From Closterium sp. Naga37s-1 (Eukaryota; Streptophyta; Zygnematophyceae; Desmidiales; Closteriaceae), in contig CANJKZ010000955.1 in NCBI GenBank assembly GCA_947471745.1, positions 2,105,501-2,169,500 of the forward strand: 64,000 bases of DNA. The letters are read 5' to 3'. A model generated the notes under the pieces. The model searched no databases. It had not been told where the DNA came from and saw nothing but the letters and a program-made list of their open reading frames with translations. Shown here one piece after another: positions 11,011-21,630 of this stretch (positions within the stretch are counted from its first letter, which is position 1; every line of letters begins with the position of its first letter). A program made the translations under genes and the position numbers.

Positions 11011-11142
11011 CAGCCTTGTATCCCATGCAAGGCGTTCATCTGCTCAGCTCAGATACCACCATGAGCCTTTGCAGCGCCTCTAAAACTGTTGCATGTCACG
11101 CGGCACGCATCCTGTACCATTTCCGTCTCGTATCCCCCACAG

Positions 11143-14100
11143 GAGATTCACTTGGCCGGATATCAGACGGAGGCTTCACGCAGTGCCGTAAGTACTCACT
11201 GGAGGAAGCAGAGAGTGCGACCCAGAACTGGGCAGACGAGAACAAGATTGGTGCGGGCAGCTTTGGGGAAGTGTACAAGGGGGTGTGCCCTCGAGATGGC
11301 ACCACTCTATGGGCCGTGAAACGAGCCACACTCTTCACCATGAACTTTAAGAGAGAGGTAATGCATTTGCTGGAGTGGAACAGTTCAGTCACAGCAAGCC
11401 CCTCTAAGACAAATTCCATCTAGTATCCTTACCGAAGCTAGCTAATCACATTGATTGTGGGTTGATTTTACAAATTCTTGAAATCCGGCTGCTCAGGCAG
11501 GTTGTATCACTGGGCCACGATTGTATCACCAATCCAGCCAGGCCTAATACCATCTCTCGGGCTTCAAAATGGCACACCGATTCCGTCCTGCATCATCTGT
11601 GGCTTTCAGGTGCAGCAAATGGCGGACAAGAATCATCCCAACATCGTGCGCTTGCTCGGGTATTGTGTGGGGGGCGACATGCGCACGCGGCCTGAGCAAC
11701 TCTTGATCCATGAGTTCGTGCCCAACGGTGACCTCGACAAATGGATGGGGGCAGGTGAGCCTGAAAGGCAGACATAACCACTGCTGGCTTCTTGCCTGCT
11801 GTATGTATTATTTTAAGTTGTGGTGAGTGATACCCGTCATGCTCGTTCCTCATCTGTTTGTTTGTCACCATTCAGTTTGGAGGTTTCGCATGTTTCCATG
11901 GGCCTCGTTTGTGTCTACTATTCTTCTAGACTTTCTGTTTGCACGCATTTCTCTTGCAGCTTCCAAGGCGTGTCTTCACAGAAATCCAAGCCACTCACTA
12001 CGCCAAGACAGTTAAGCTATCTTTGTAAATTCAGCAAGCACATACCTTTTTTATCTTCCGCCCTTCCGTTGGCTTGCAGAGGCACCCTACCGTTTGAGTT
12101 TGCAGCAACGGCTGGACATCCTGATTGGTGTTGCCCGGGGCTTGGAGTATCTCCACAGCTTTGGCATCGTGCATCGCGACATCAAACCCGCCAACATCCT
12201 CGTCACCACCGACATGCAGGCAAGTGGCTTGCATGAGCACAAGGCCGTACATGTTCGTGTTCGGTTTGGTGCGGCTAGCCGATCCACTGCGAACACAAAT
12301 GTGTTCGCCAGAACAGTCCGAGAGCCCCCTCTTTTGAGGTCAATGGGAAACACTAGTTGCTCATCTTTGAGCTTCACTTTTGCTAAACTCTTCTCCCACG
12401 GCCTAGATTACAAGCTCCACAAGCTAGCATTCCTAGACTCCAATGAAATAGTTTGGCGAAACCATACTATATTCTTTTAGTCAACTTTAGGGCTGACGCC
12501 TATTGGTGATTAAGGCTTTTTAGCACGTTCCCTTCACTCCCACGTGTCCACCACGTTTAGCCACACCTCCCTGAACGCCCTAATCCACCATCGCACATCA
12601 TGTGACTTCAACGAAGGCTGCCAAAAGGCGAACACAAACATGTTCGTGCTCGGTGCGAACACCTTGGTGTTCGCCTTTACACGCAAACGCTGAACACCCA
12701 TTTTCATTGGAGGTGTTCAGCCCAACACGAAAATGTTCGTGTTCGCCTTTTGCTAAGGCTTGCTGCAAGCCACCCTTTCTTCTTGGATAGAGTGATTTCA
12801 TAATGCATCCACACATATATACACACACATGTAAACGCACGCACACATAATACATCCACACATAAATACACACTCTTTGATTAGCTGACTACATGCACAC
12901 ATACATACACACACATATAAACGCAGGCAACGACCTTCTTCCGTGAATAGAGTAGGCACGAGCAAAGTGCCCAGCCTGGAGTTGGGTCGTTGTGTAGCAA
13001 TCGAGTCAGGTACATGCCGGTCGGGACTGTTTAGTACTGTTATGAGCTGAACTAGCCGCAAAACTCGACATTTGGGTGGAGGGTAATAGCTATTGGCTGA
13101 CGGATGGTGTTGTGTTGGGTTGAGCTCAATGTCGGGATCTGTAAAAGTGTAGGGGAGGTTGGGCCTTGTAGATTCAGGGTGGTGACAAGTGGTAAGTGGC
13201 AGCGAATTTGATAGGGAGGAGGGGTTGCCTAGGTTTTCTCACTCAATGGCGTAATCAGATTGACCGGCGAAATCAGATTCACTGTCAAAATCGACGATCT
13301 GCGCAGAGCGCGGGCGAAAGCGGGTACAGATGTTAAGAAAGGATGCTTGGAAGCCATGGTTTACAGAAGAAGTTGTACTAGAAAGGGTGTCGAGATACAT
13401 TTGAAGGAGGAAATTGGAAAACCCTAATTAAACTGTGTGTTCAGTTTAAGCTAAGAACTACAAAATGAACATAAACTGTACCCTAAAGTGCAACTCGCTC
13501 TAAACATGTAATGGCCAGTAGCGAGACAAACACTCTGAATGCATTTTGGCCGGGAGGTCTTCATCAGCACCAACACATGACCCACAACACATTGTGACGT
13601 CAATAGCCAGAGGTGCACCAAGGCTATCAAGACCCAGTGTGGCTACACTTATTGTATAAGTCGTCCGTCCTTCGTGAGGCGTCTTGCAAAACAGAAACAC
13701 ATGGAGGTTAGTACACGTGAACAAGGAGAGGGAGGTTAACCTACTTTTGTACTTGTGCTTTATATCAGAGTTCAATGAAGGTGTCATTTTATAGGTTACA
13801 CTCGTTTTATATCCTAGTTTAATGGATTAATTTCTTGAAATAGGTCTTATACAACATTCCAGCCTTCACCAAATCTGCTAACGCGGTAATTTTCTTGAGC
13901 GAGCAAGCCATCTGTTATGTTGGCTCATCACATGGCTTGTGTAACAAGCTAAGCAAATGCCTGCTGCAGGAAACACGTAATTTTGCCTTGTTTTTTTCTT
14001 TTCCCTTCACATCAATCCCAGTTAAGAACCTCACCACATTCGTTGTCCTTCCCATCCCCATGGCAGGCAAAGATTGCCGACTTTGGGCTAATAAGGCTTG

Positions 14101-15233
14101 TCGACTCAACTGGCACCACTCATGTCATGGGAACCCCGGGCTATGTCGATCCTGCGTACACTATGTCGCGCGAAGCAACCACAGTGACGGATGTGTACAG
14201 GTGTGTCATCAGCTTGCATTTTTTGGCAATATTTGTCTGATTCTTTGTCAAGCTCGAGCTTGGTCTAGGAAATGGTGTGAAGGAGACGGCGTCGCGGGAC
14301 CAGTGTCACAATGCTCTAGCATCTAGTGGGCATTTACCCCCATGTCTAAATAATTATGTTCCGTTTGCAATACCTGGCTTTGCGCACTGGGGTGCAGCTT
14401 TGGAGTTCTGTTGCTGGTGCTGACTACAGGGCGCAGCGCTTACTGGACAGTGGACGACAAGATTGTGCATGCCGTGCAATGGGTAAGTTGGTGTCTCGTT
14501 TCAATCTCACAAGATGGATTCCCACAAAATACCATCACGCTATGATGGTGAAGGTACAAGTGTGGTGTCTTGTTTTGAGTTTCCAGGATAAACCCCATCG
14601 CTCCGCAGATGGTGAGTTTCAACTAAAAGAATCCACCCCTGTACAGTGAGTAAGGTGATGCATTGTTCAGAGGCCTGTCAGGACATAATGCACTGTTCAG
14701 TGGCCTGTCAAGACATGGACATTGCAGCCTTGCTGTCACATCTTTTGGGCTCTTGTAATCAAGGGCACATATAATTCTATAGAAACACATTCTTGCCATT
14801 TTCAGAATCTTGAATGTTTCACCGCCGTACAAGAACATGTGCTGGTCCTTGTTTTCCACGTGTCTCTCAGGTTGCGCATCAGTTGGAAGTCGGTGACATT
14901 GCCTCCCTCAGAGATCCCAGCATGGGATGCATTGGCGATGCTGGCAATGGCAACGTTGATCATGGTGATCTCATATTGCGCCTTGCAAAGCTTGCAGTCC
15001 AATGCACTGTAGGGTGCACTGCAAGCCGGCCAAACATGGCAGACATCATCCACGAGCTGCAGGCAATCAGAGGCGAGGTGGCGGGAGAGTTGTCAAGCAC
15101 AGCGAGAAAAGAGGATGCACAGATGGACGGGATGAGTAGGGGCGATGCTGCTGCTGCACCATTAGGGAATCTTGATGAGGAGCTGGACCTCCTTTTTCTA
15201 CAGTCTGGCGTGAAAGAATGGGGCCGTACTTGA
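11143..15233 (+). CDS. Receptor-like Ser/Thr protein kinase domain, six exons
   Basis: Exons 11143-11357, 11610-11754, 12080-12219, 14067-14200, 14398-14482 and 14871-15233 join in frame to about 360 residues ending in TGA. They form an RLK/Pelle-type cytoplasmic kinase that would phosphorylate Ser/Thr after ligand sensing. Visible motifs in order: glycine loop GAGSFGEV, catalytic Lys in WAVKR, candidate helix-C Glu in FKREVQQMADKNHPN, catalytic loop HRDIKPANIL, DFG, activation segment GTPGYVDPAY, and SFGVLL of helix F. All catalytic residues are present. The P+1 motif has DPAY where plants usually have DPEY. The tail (about 45 residues) is acidic and unconserved. The third intron (12220-14066) begins with GCAAGT, a GC-AG intron, and is swollen by repeats. 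The domain is intact, but the TGA in the preceding exon would cut it off from the receptor. The left breakpoint of the 15-kb duplication lies inside the last exon at 14913. Confidence 0.85.
12614..12765. mobile_element. MITE-like CGAAC palindrome in kinase intron
   Basis: The left arm GCCAAAAGGCGAACACAAAC is matched by an inverted right arm GTGTTCGCCTTTTGC, with CGAAC/GTTCG words between, as in the hAT-type elements at 838 and 3474. No clear target duplication was found. Confidence 0.5.
13037..13330. repeat. Dispersed repeat, copy B
   Basis: Same orientation and block order as 3930-4320, ending in GCGCAGAGCGCGG. It lies in the large kinase intron. The 3' part of the intron (13331-14066) holds nothing recognisable. 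Confidence 0.5.
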
Positions 15234-15731
15234 TTCCATCATCCTCTGGATTAACGTCCTGCTGTTTACTGTACCCTCCTGATAAGAACCAGTAAACACT
15301 AAAGATTTTTCCTAAAGTGGTTACAATGGACGTAATCATGGTACAATTTATATAAGGCCCAGGTGACAACAAATTCGATAGAAGCATTACAGAACCAGGG
15401 TCCCTAACATCAGACAAAAATGTTTTGCTTTCTTTTTTAATCACACGTGCTTTTTGTTGCTCATGTTAAAAAAGACACGCCGTTTTCGTTCATATGGATA
15501 TTCAGAAATGGTGTTTTTGTTCATCTGAAATTTCAAACAAACATGTAATACTTCAGATGATCTTTCTGTCGACTTCTATAGGGATCTAGGAAGCTCTTTA
15601 CACAAGAGAATCTATTACAATTAAATAAAAGCACACATTTATAAAATGCCTAAGCACGAGCAAAGGAATCGCTAAGCAATTGCTTAACTGCATTTCTAGA
15701 GTAGGCTTACGTTACGAGAGTAGCCTAGGAG
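15234..15731. other. 3' flank of the kinase gene, no gene seen
   Basis: AT-rich sequence after the kinase stop codon with several AATAAA-like words (for example in AATTAAATAAAAGC at about 15620), likely 3' UTR and intergenic DNA. It is present again at 30503-31000. Confidence 0.5.
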
Positions 15732-17010
15732 TGTTGAAATTATTCACAAACAACTTCATGCTAGACAATTAGTGTAGTATCATTTAGGTTTTCTGTAGGT
15801 GGTGTACCCACCTATATCTTGTATCTTGATTTCTAATGCAAACCTCTTCTCTCTAAACTATCTCTCATGCTATTCACGCTACTCACGTTACTCTAAGCCA
15901 TAGTTCCTACCTTGGCTCCTAAGCTTTTCTAGCTACTATTTTGTTATGGTATTAGAGCAGGTCCGTTCTTCTACCTTATTTTTTCTTTTGCCATGGTTGC
16001 CCTCGTTGCCATGGTGTCGCAATTGTTGCTGCTGGTGCGCGAGGCTGCAGCGTCTGTGTTTGTCGCCCCACTGATTCGTCGCCTCGCCGCCCCATCGCTG
16101 CAATGTCGCGCACGTGCCCTCGCTGCCCCGTCGCCCACGTGTCCCGCTGCCCCGACGGTCGCCAGCGTTGGCGACATTCGCCAGCGCCAGCGACGGTTGC
16201 CAGTGCCAGCGACATTCTCCAGCGCTAGCGCCTGCGCCAGCGCCAGCGACGGTCGCCAGCGCCAGGACCAGCAATAGCCACCAGCGCCCCCGCCCACTCC
16301 AGCCCGCTCCCCACCCTCTTTTCTGCCGCGCCCTGCCATGGCAGATGCTTGGGGGGGGGGGGGCGGGATTGGCAGCCGAGGCTGCGGGGGTACTGAAGCC
16401 CCCTCCCTTATCCTCCTCATCGCTGCAATAGCACCTGCTGGGCGTGCCGTGCTGGCGGGGTAGGAGGGGAGAGTCTGTGGGGGTGGCGGGTATGTGAAGG
16501 CAGCCGCCCCTCCTCCCTCTACCTTCCACTGCACCTGTTCTCGCCCTTCTTCTCCTCCTCTTCCTCATTCTCGTGACCTTCGTACAACAATTCGTGACCG
16601 TCGTTTCTGGGCATGCTCACTCCCCTACGTGCACTCCAGGCACCCACTGCAACTGTTAAACCGCAGGCGTGCACCTGCCGTGGGAGTCAACCATGGTGGT
16701 CCCAGCTGCTGCTCGTTGACTGCTCCCCTATGGGTGACTGCTCCTCACTAGCTAGTCCTGCATGCAGTTTAGGGGGGATGGGTAATTTTTATTTATATAT
16801 AACTGCATGATAGACAGTTAGTGTAGTATCATTTAGATTTTATGTCGGTGGTGTACCCCCCTTTGCCACCCATCTTGTACCTTGATTTCTAATGCAAACC
16901 CCTTCTCCCTAAACTATCTCTCACGATATTCACGCTAATCACGCTACTCACGTTACCCTAAGCCATGTTCCTACCTTGGCTCCTAAGTTTCTCTAGCTAC
17001 TATTTTGTCA
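15732..17010 (+). mobile_element. Small non-autonomous LTR element (TRIM-like), copy 1
   Basis: The 5' LTR is 15732-15946 (TGTTGAAATT...TTGTTA), followed at once by a primer site TGGTATTAGAGC at 15947. The 3' LTR is about 16779-17010 (TGGGTAATTT...TTGTCA), preceded by the purine tract AGGGGGGA. AGGAG occurs on both sides (15727-15731 and 17011-17015), a 5-bp target duplication. The whole element is 1,279 bp with about 830 bp inside. The internal region is GC-rich and repetitive and encodes no gag or pol, so it would need a helper element. The LTRs are noticeably diverged from each other, so the insertion is old, much older than the 15-kb duplication. Confidence 0.85.
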
Positions 17011-17017
17011 AGGAGGT

Positions 17018-17740
17018 GCGAGGTGAGAGGAACATTGGCAAGAGAAAAGGGAAGGGATGTTTCATTAAGAGAACAAGGTACAAAATATAGGAGCGAGAGC
17101 TACCTACAGGAAATATAACCATAAGTACAATTATATTTTCTAACAGGCAGTAAAATTAAGTTTCTAACACACTCCCATAACTGCGTGCAGGAGAAACCTG
17201 TGCAGAACACCCCTTGAAGGGGTACACCCAACGCAGAAAAAACAGCAGCAGGAGGCAAGTGCAGTTGTGGCAGATGCGGCTGCGGCAAACCTTAAGCCAC
17301 GCCAGATGCAGCAGCGGCGGGTGCAGGCAGCTGCAGGTCGCCTGGGGAGCAGGTGTTGTGGCTGCAACGAGCAGCAGAACAGCATGTCTCAACGGCAGCA
17401 CCTCCGGGGGGCCAGCAGCGGGTGCTGCAGGTGCAGGTGGCAGCAGGTAGGGCAGCAGCAGGTGCCACGGTGGCAGCAGGCAACGGCTGCAGTTTCTCAC
17501 GGCGGCGGCAGAGAGAGGAGGAGGAGGAGGCTCAGGCAGGGGCAGCTCAGGCAGGGCAGGGGCAGCAGAAGTGAGAGGAGGAGGAAACTGGACAGGAGAG
17601 GAGAAAAGGAGGAGGAGGCGGCTGGCGCTGCAGATGCAACCCCGCCACCCCTTCATCCCCCCCCCCAACGCGGCAGGCATGGAGCTTGTTTGCATGCGGA
17701 CCACTCTCATTTTGGAGCCAGGTGGGTGTTTCAACCTCTA
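17018..17740 (-). mobile_element. Partial minus-strand LTR element
   Basis: On the minus strand a purine tract (TTATGGGAG) at about 17172-17180 is followed by TGTTAGAAAC, the expected start of a 3' LTR running down to about 17018. Words in it resemble the copia LTR at 54705 (for example GATGTTTCA and AAGGTACAA). The adjacent 17180-17700 is GCAGCAGGTG-rich with open frames of low complexity that match no gag or pol I recognise. Copy 2 is at about 32303-33025. Confidence 0.4.
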
Positions 17741-18010
17741 ATTGGAAGCACCCTTAACCCTAAACCCTCTAGTTTCCAGCTTGGTGTAACCCTTTGACGG
17801 AAAGGTCACTTGAAGAGGGCATGACAGCTTCCCTGCTAGTGGCGGCTGGCAGCATGCCTTCCCTCCCCACCACCCCCTTCTGCACACCCAGTCACCCATG
17901 TGACATGTGCCATGTTCCATGAGCATTGTGCCATGTTCCGTGCGCCATGTTTCATGTGCCATCTTCCATGTGCCATTTGCCATGCATTATCCACAATCAT
18001 CCTACCCCCT
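17741..18010. other. Low-complexity spacer
   Basis: A CCATGTGCCATGTTCCATG-like degenerate repeat at about 17895-17990 and no supportable gene. Copy 2 carries a 14-bp length variant here. Confidence 0.5.
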
Positions 18011-18527
18011 CCAGGCGACTACCACCTCAGCTCATACCGCACACTGGTGGGCATCATGGAGCGCCGTATCCCCACAAAACTCCTCCCCTTGCAATCCCTC
18101 CCTCCCCCCCCCCCCCCCGCCCCCACCGCATGTGTACACCCCACCCACCAGACAATTACTGCCGTAGCTCCTGCCGCACAGTGCTATACACCATGGAGCG
18201 ATGGGTGCATATCTTCCTTTCCCCCTTGTACCCTTTGTTTACGATCTTCCATGCACTCCACACCACACCACACCCCCCTCCTGGTGACTACCGCCTCAGC
18301 TCGTGCCACACTGGGCATCATGGAGCGATGGGTGCAGGGTGCCTCACAGTGGTAGGGGCATGTGTATCATGTGCCTGCACTCCACATACACCCCACACCT
18401 CCCTCCAGGGGACTACCGCCTCAGTTCGTGCCGCATAGTGCTGGAATGCCGATACCCACAAGGTACCCCCTTTTACAACCCCTCTCCTATTCCCCCCTTC
18501 ACTCACACGTGTACACCCCATGCCAAC

Positions 18528-20290
18528 TGTTAACGGGAATGAAGTGTTGGCCCCGCCCTCGCTTGAGCGATGCCGACGTCCTGGTCGGATATACGAGAGA
18601 AGCAGCTGACCGTACGCAATGAAGGAGCTGTTCGACGGGCTTCGTCGAGCTGCAGGGGATCGCTGCGGTGTTGCCGTCGACTAAGGGAGCTCGACGACCT
18701 TCTTCTAAGGGGCAGGTCGACGACCTGCACAGGACTGTCGCGGGGCTGGAGCCGTCGACCAGGGGAGCTCGACGACTGCAGCCTGGCCGTGCTGGTCGAT
18801 GAACGGGCCGTTGACCAGGAGGAGCAGCTGACAGTGCTGGTTGACGGAGGGGTCTATCGACCAGGGTGTTCCTCGACAGGAGCTGTGATTGATGAGGGGG
18901 GCGTCAACCAGAGCACAGGGTGGTCGACCGGGTCGACCAGGTAACCTTCTCGGCGAGTTTTGCAGAGGCACGCGAACGTCGTTAAGGTCGCGGTGACGAA
19001 GGCGACTTCGGGATGGTATCCCGAAGACGATGTGGCTCGTTAGGCGCAGACCACAGCTGACAGATGCACAACGGTGCAATTCGGGCCAATCGTCTGCGCG
19101 CACCTGCATACGTGCGCACTGCTGTCTTCTACGGGTGCAACGCTGGACAGCCGCTCTGCTGCAGCGTTGGCACACCGTCGACCTGCTATGTTAACAGGCC
19201 ACGTTTCTACAGTGCTGGCGCGGCTCCTCTATGCAACGCTGGCAGGCGGTCAACCATACAGTGCTGGCGGTCAACCAGGCTAGCTGCAGAGATGCTAGGT
19301 GCCTGATGTAGTCATTGTGGTCATTGTCATTGTCATCATTCTGTAATGCAAACTTTGCTAGTGGAAACTATCACAAAACTCTCCCGTGATTGTGCAAGTG
19401 GTAAGGAACTAAGCAAAGCTACGATCACCCCTAGAGTTCGTGCCAACACCCCGTAGTCTAGCTCACGATTATTGTAGAGTGACTCTCCACATGGTGCGGT
19501 GAGCATGGACGGCCCCGCAGATTACCTTCAGATAGGAGCCGACTTTTGCACCTACTAAGTCGTTCGTAGGCCGGCAGCCACTTTAGTCGCCATGGTCGAC
19601 CCCGTAGTAGAAGCGGGCGTAGCGGACACCTTGGAGGCTCGATTGGCTTATGCGAGGAGACGCCACGAGGCTGGTGAGTACATGTTGACCCTCCCTTTGG
19701 GGATCGTCGAGCTGGGCATCCGTGCGCATTGGGCGACAGAACACCCTTCCCAGCCTGCATCTCCTCGACCGGTGCGAAACGAAGGTGGCGTCCACGAGGA
19801 GGTCGACGGCGGTGCACGAGTCAGCGGCAGCGAAGGCTCGAAGAAGAGAGGGGTGATCAAGGTCGACGGTGACGTTGACAGGAGTCAGGCGTGAGTGCAG
19901 CGGTCGACGGCGGCTGCAAGCACCTCGCGTGCGGACGTCGACGGACGATGTCGCTCTCCTCTACGAAGTGGTGGAGGGCTCTCGGCGACGACGCACGTGA
20001 TGGCGGGCGGGATTGCACCGGCGTATGGTCACTTCAAGTCCACGCCGGACAAAATCACCGCCACGCCGCTGCAAGGTCAACGGGACCTCATCACCTGGAG
20101 GGAGGCGATGGAACCTCAGTTGAAGGTCGCCGGGCTGAAGGGCTTTGCTGATGGCATCGTGCCAATTCCACCCGAGGACGAGGTCAAGCTGCGCGGGGAG
20201 TTTCGTGCTGCTCACCTTCTCACCTTCATGGTCATCTCGAGGTGCTGCTCGCCGGTGGTGTAGATAGCGCTCAAGTCGTGTCGAGAGCAA
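18528..20290 (+). mobile_element. Gag-bearing insertion in the SDR exon array
   Basis: The sequence between modules 4 and 5 of the exon array is unlike the array: rich in GTCGAC words and ending near the gag-like ORF at 20000-20263. It may begin at TGTTAACGGG (18528), but a matching LTR end and target duplication could not be fixed. GTCGACC(A)-type short repeats dominate 18600-18960. Copy 2 lies at about 33826-35588. Confidence 0.4.
20000..20263 (+). pseudogene. Copia gag N-terminal fragment, copy 1
   Basis: An ATG-initiated frame of 87 codons contains LQGQRDLITWREAMEPQLK and then GLKGFADG...IPPEDE. This is the N-terminal pattern of copia gag proteins (UBN2/DUF4219 type: N-x-x-x-W-x-x-x-M-E-x-x-L...G..WG/GFxDG..PPP). 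The frame stops at a TAG after 87 residues, with no zinc knuckle, protease or pol, so it is a gag remnant or a truncated non-autonomous element. It lies within the insertion that splits the SDR exon array. Confidence 0.6.
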
Positions 20291-21269
20291 CTGGATGCCG
20301 CACAGGGCTGGACATCAGAGGATTGATGTGTGCATGCCTTCCCTCCCCCCAATTTCCCTGTATATCATGGACCATGCACCACACACACACACACTCCCCC
20401 CCACCAGGTGACTACCGCCTCAGCTCATGCCGTACAGTGCTGGGCATCATGGAGTGGTAACTCCTTGGCACATGTGTATCCGTATTCTGTGTCATGTGCC
20501 ATGCATCACCCACACACACCCCACACCTACCAGGTGACTACCGCCTCAGTTCGTGCCGCACAGCGCTGGGCATCATGAAGCCCCGCATCCCCACAAGTCA
20601 CCCCCCCATTCAAACCCTCCGCCGGCCACCCCCAAATGTGTACACCACACCCCATCCTCTCCAGGCAACCATCGCCTCAGCTTGTGCCGCACAGTGCTGG
20701 GCAGCATGGAGCACCGCATCCCCACAAGACACCACCCCTTACAACCCTCCCCCCTCCCACCCATCCCCATCTTCCTCCCCCCACATGTGTATACACCATA
20801 CCCAACCAGGTGACTACAGCCTCAGCTCATGCCGCACAGTGCTGGAAATCATGGAGCACCGTATCCCCACAAGACACCGCCCTTAAAACCCCTCCTCCCC
20901 CCCCCCCCCCCCCCCCCCCTCCCCCTCTTACCCCCCCGCACCCCCACATGTGTACTCCACATCACACCCATCTAGGCGACTATCGCCTCAGCTCATGCCA
21001 TACAGTGCTGGACATAATGGAGTGCCGCATTCCCGTTGTGCCATGTGGCAGCTTCTCATTCGTGGAGTTGCTCTCATATGCCGCACACTCTTTCCACACT
21101 CCTTGATTTCCAAGGGCCTAAAAAAAACTTCCTGTGTCTCTCAACTTGACTCCTGGAGTCGCTCTGACCACTCATAATCCAAGTTGTTTTTTCTCTCAAG
21201 CGATTCTTAGAAGTGACCACTCATATGCCGCACGCTCTTTCCACACTCCTTCCTTCCACCCTCTCTGTT

Positions 21270-21614
21270 GTCAGAATCCCAACCACTAGACCATTGGGAT
21301 AAAAGGGCTTGTTTGTGTAGTGGGTCAGTGCGCCCATAACCCCCCAGGCCAACATGCCTGTAACCCTTCCCTAGGATCAATTGGGGATCACCAGTGGACC
21401 TCTGACACCCCCCCGCACTGGGATGCCCGAAGTGCACACACTGGGATTCGAACCCGAGACCTTCACTCTGATACCATGTCAGAATCCCAACCACTAGACC
21501 ATTGGGATAAAAGGGCTTGTTTGTGTAGTGGGTCAGTGCGCCCACAACCCCCCAGGCCAACATGCCTGTAACCCTTCCCTATGATCAATCGGGGATCACC
21601 AGTGGACCTCTGAC
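21270..21614 (-). mobile_element. tRNA-derived SINE, tandem dimer, copy 1
   Basis: Read on the minus strand, a unit has an A box (TGGTCTAGTGGTTGGGAT, as in plant tRNA-Glu/Asp) about 40 bp before a B box (GGTTCGAATCC, plus strand 21444-21454), the internal promoter of RNA polymerase III. The unit is about 208 bp and is followed in tandem by a second, shorter one of 137 bp. The same family, as a trimer, lies at 50447-51027. The body ends in a GGGGGGTGTCAG-like segment and no poly-A tail is visible. Confidence 0.75.
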
Positions 21615-21630
21615 ATCTGCTTCATTCCAG

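Larger units (their letters stand above)
12220..14066 (+). other. 1.85-kb GC-AG kinase intron packed with repeats
   Basis: The donor is GCAAGT after ATGCAG, and the acceptor CCATGGCAG precedes the DFG exon. Inside are CGAAC/GTTCG palindromes at about 12245-12320 and 12614-12765, a CA/TA-rich microsatellite at about 12800-12925, and copy B of the dispersed repeat at 13037-13330. The other introns of this kinase region (197-430 bp) are much shorter, so nearly all of this length is inserted repeat. Confidence 0.65.
18011..21065 (+). pseudogene. Extended-SDR gene fragment: reiterated exon start, copy 1
   Basis: Nine or ten modules each start with a pyrimidine-rich AG acceptor and encode variants of GDYRLSSCRTVLGIMERRIP. 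They begin at 18015, 18152, about 18281, 18408, 20408, 20536, 20664, 20811 and 20976, with a degenerate one near 20295. The last module continues VVPCGSFSFV. The complete string resembles the GPGDYR...GRIPVVPPG.FSFVDV segment of extended short-chain dehydrogenases (dihydroflavonol-reductase / sugar-epimerase type), where it follows the active site. Most modules lack a GT donor after RIPT, so only an acceptor and the first ~65 bp of the exon are repeated, with spacers containing ACATGTGTACACC. The Rossmann N-terminus is absent. A gag-bearing insertion at about 18528-20290 splits the array. Confidence 0.6.

Noticed and set aside
10550..11083. Arg/Glu-rich or Ser-rich ORFs
   Set aside because: Products of the TCTCT microsatellite in an intron. 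The real exon in the area is the transmembrane exon.
17745..17775. Telomere-like CCCTAAACCCT
   Set aside because: Only about one and a half units, inside duplicated transposon-rich sequence.
17156..17797. Ala/Pro/Leu-rich ORFs of up to 192 codons on both strands
   Set aside because: Low-complexity GCAGCAGGTG sequence gives overlapping frames, and no domain was recognised.
21430..21510. Genuine tRNA gene (A and B boxes)
   Set aside because: No acceptor stem or complete cloverleaf could be formed. The motif is repeated in tandem with a SINE body, so it is a tRNA-derived SINE.
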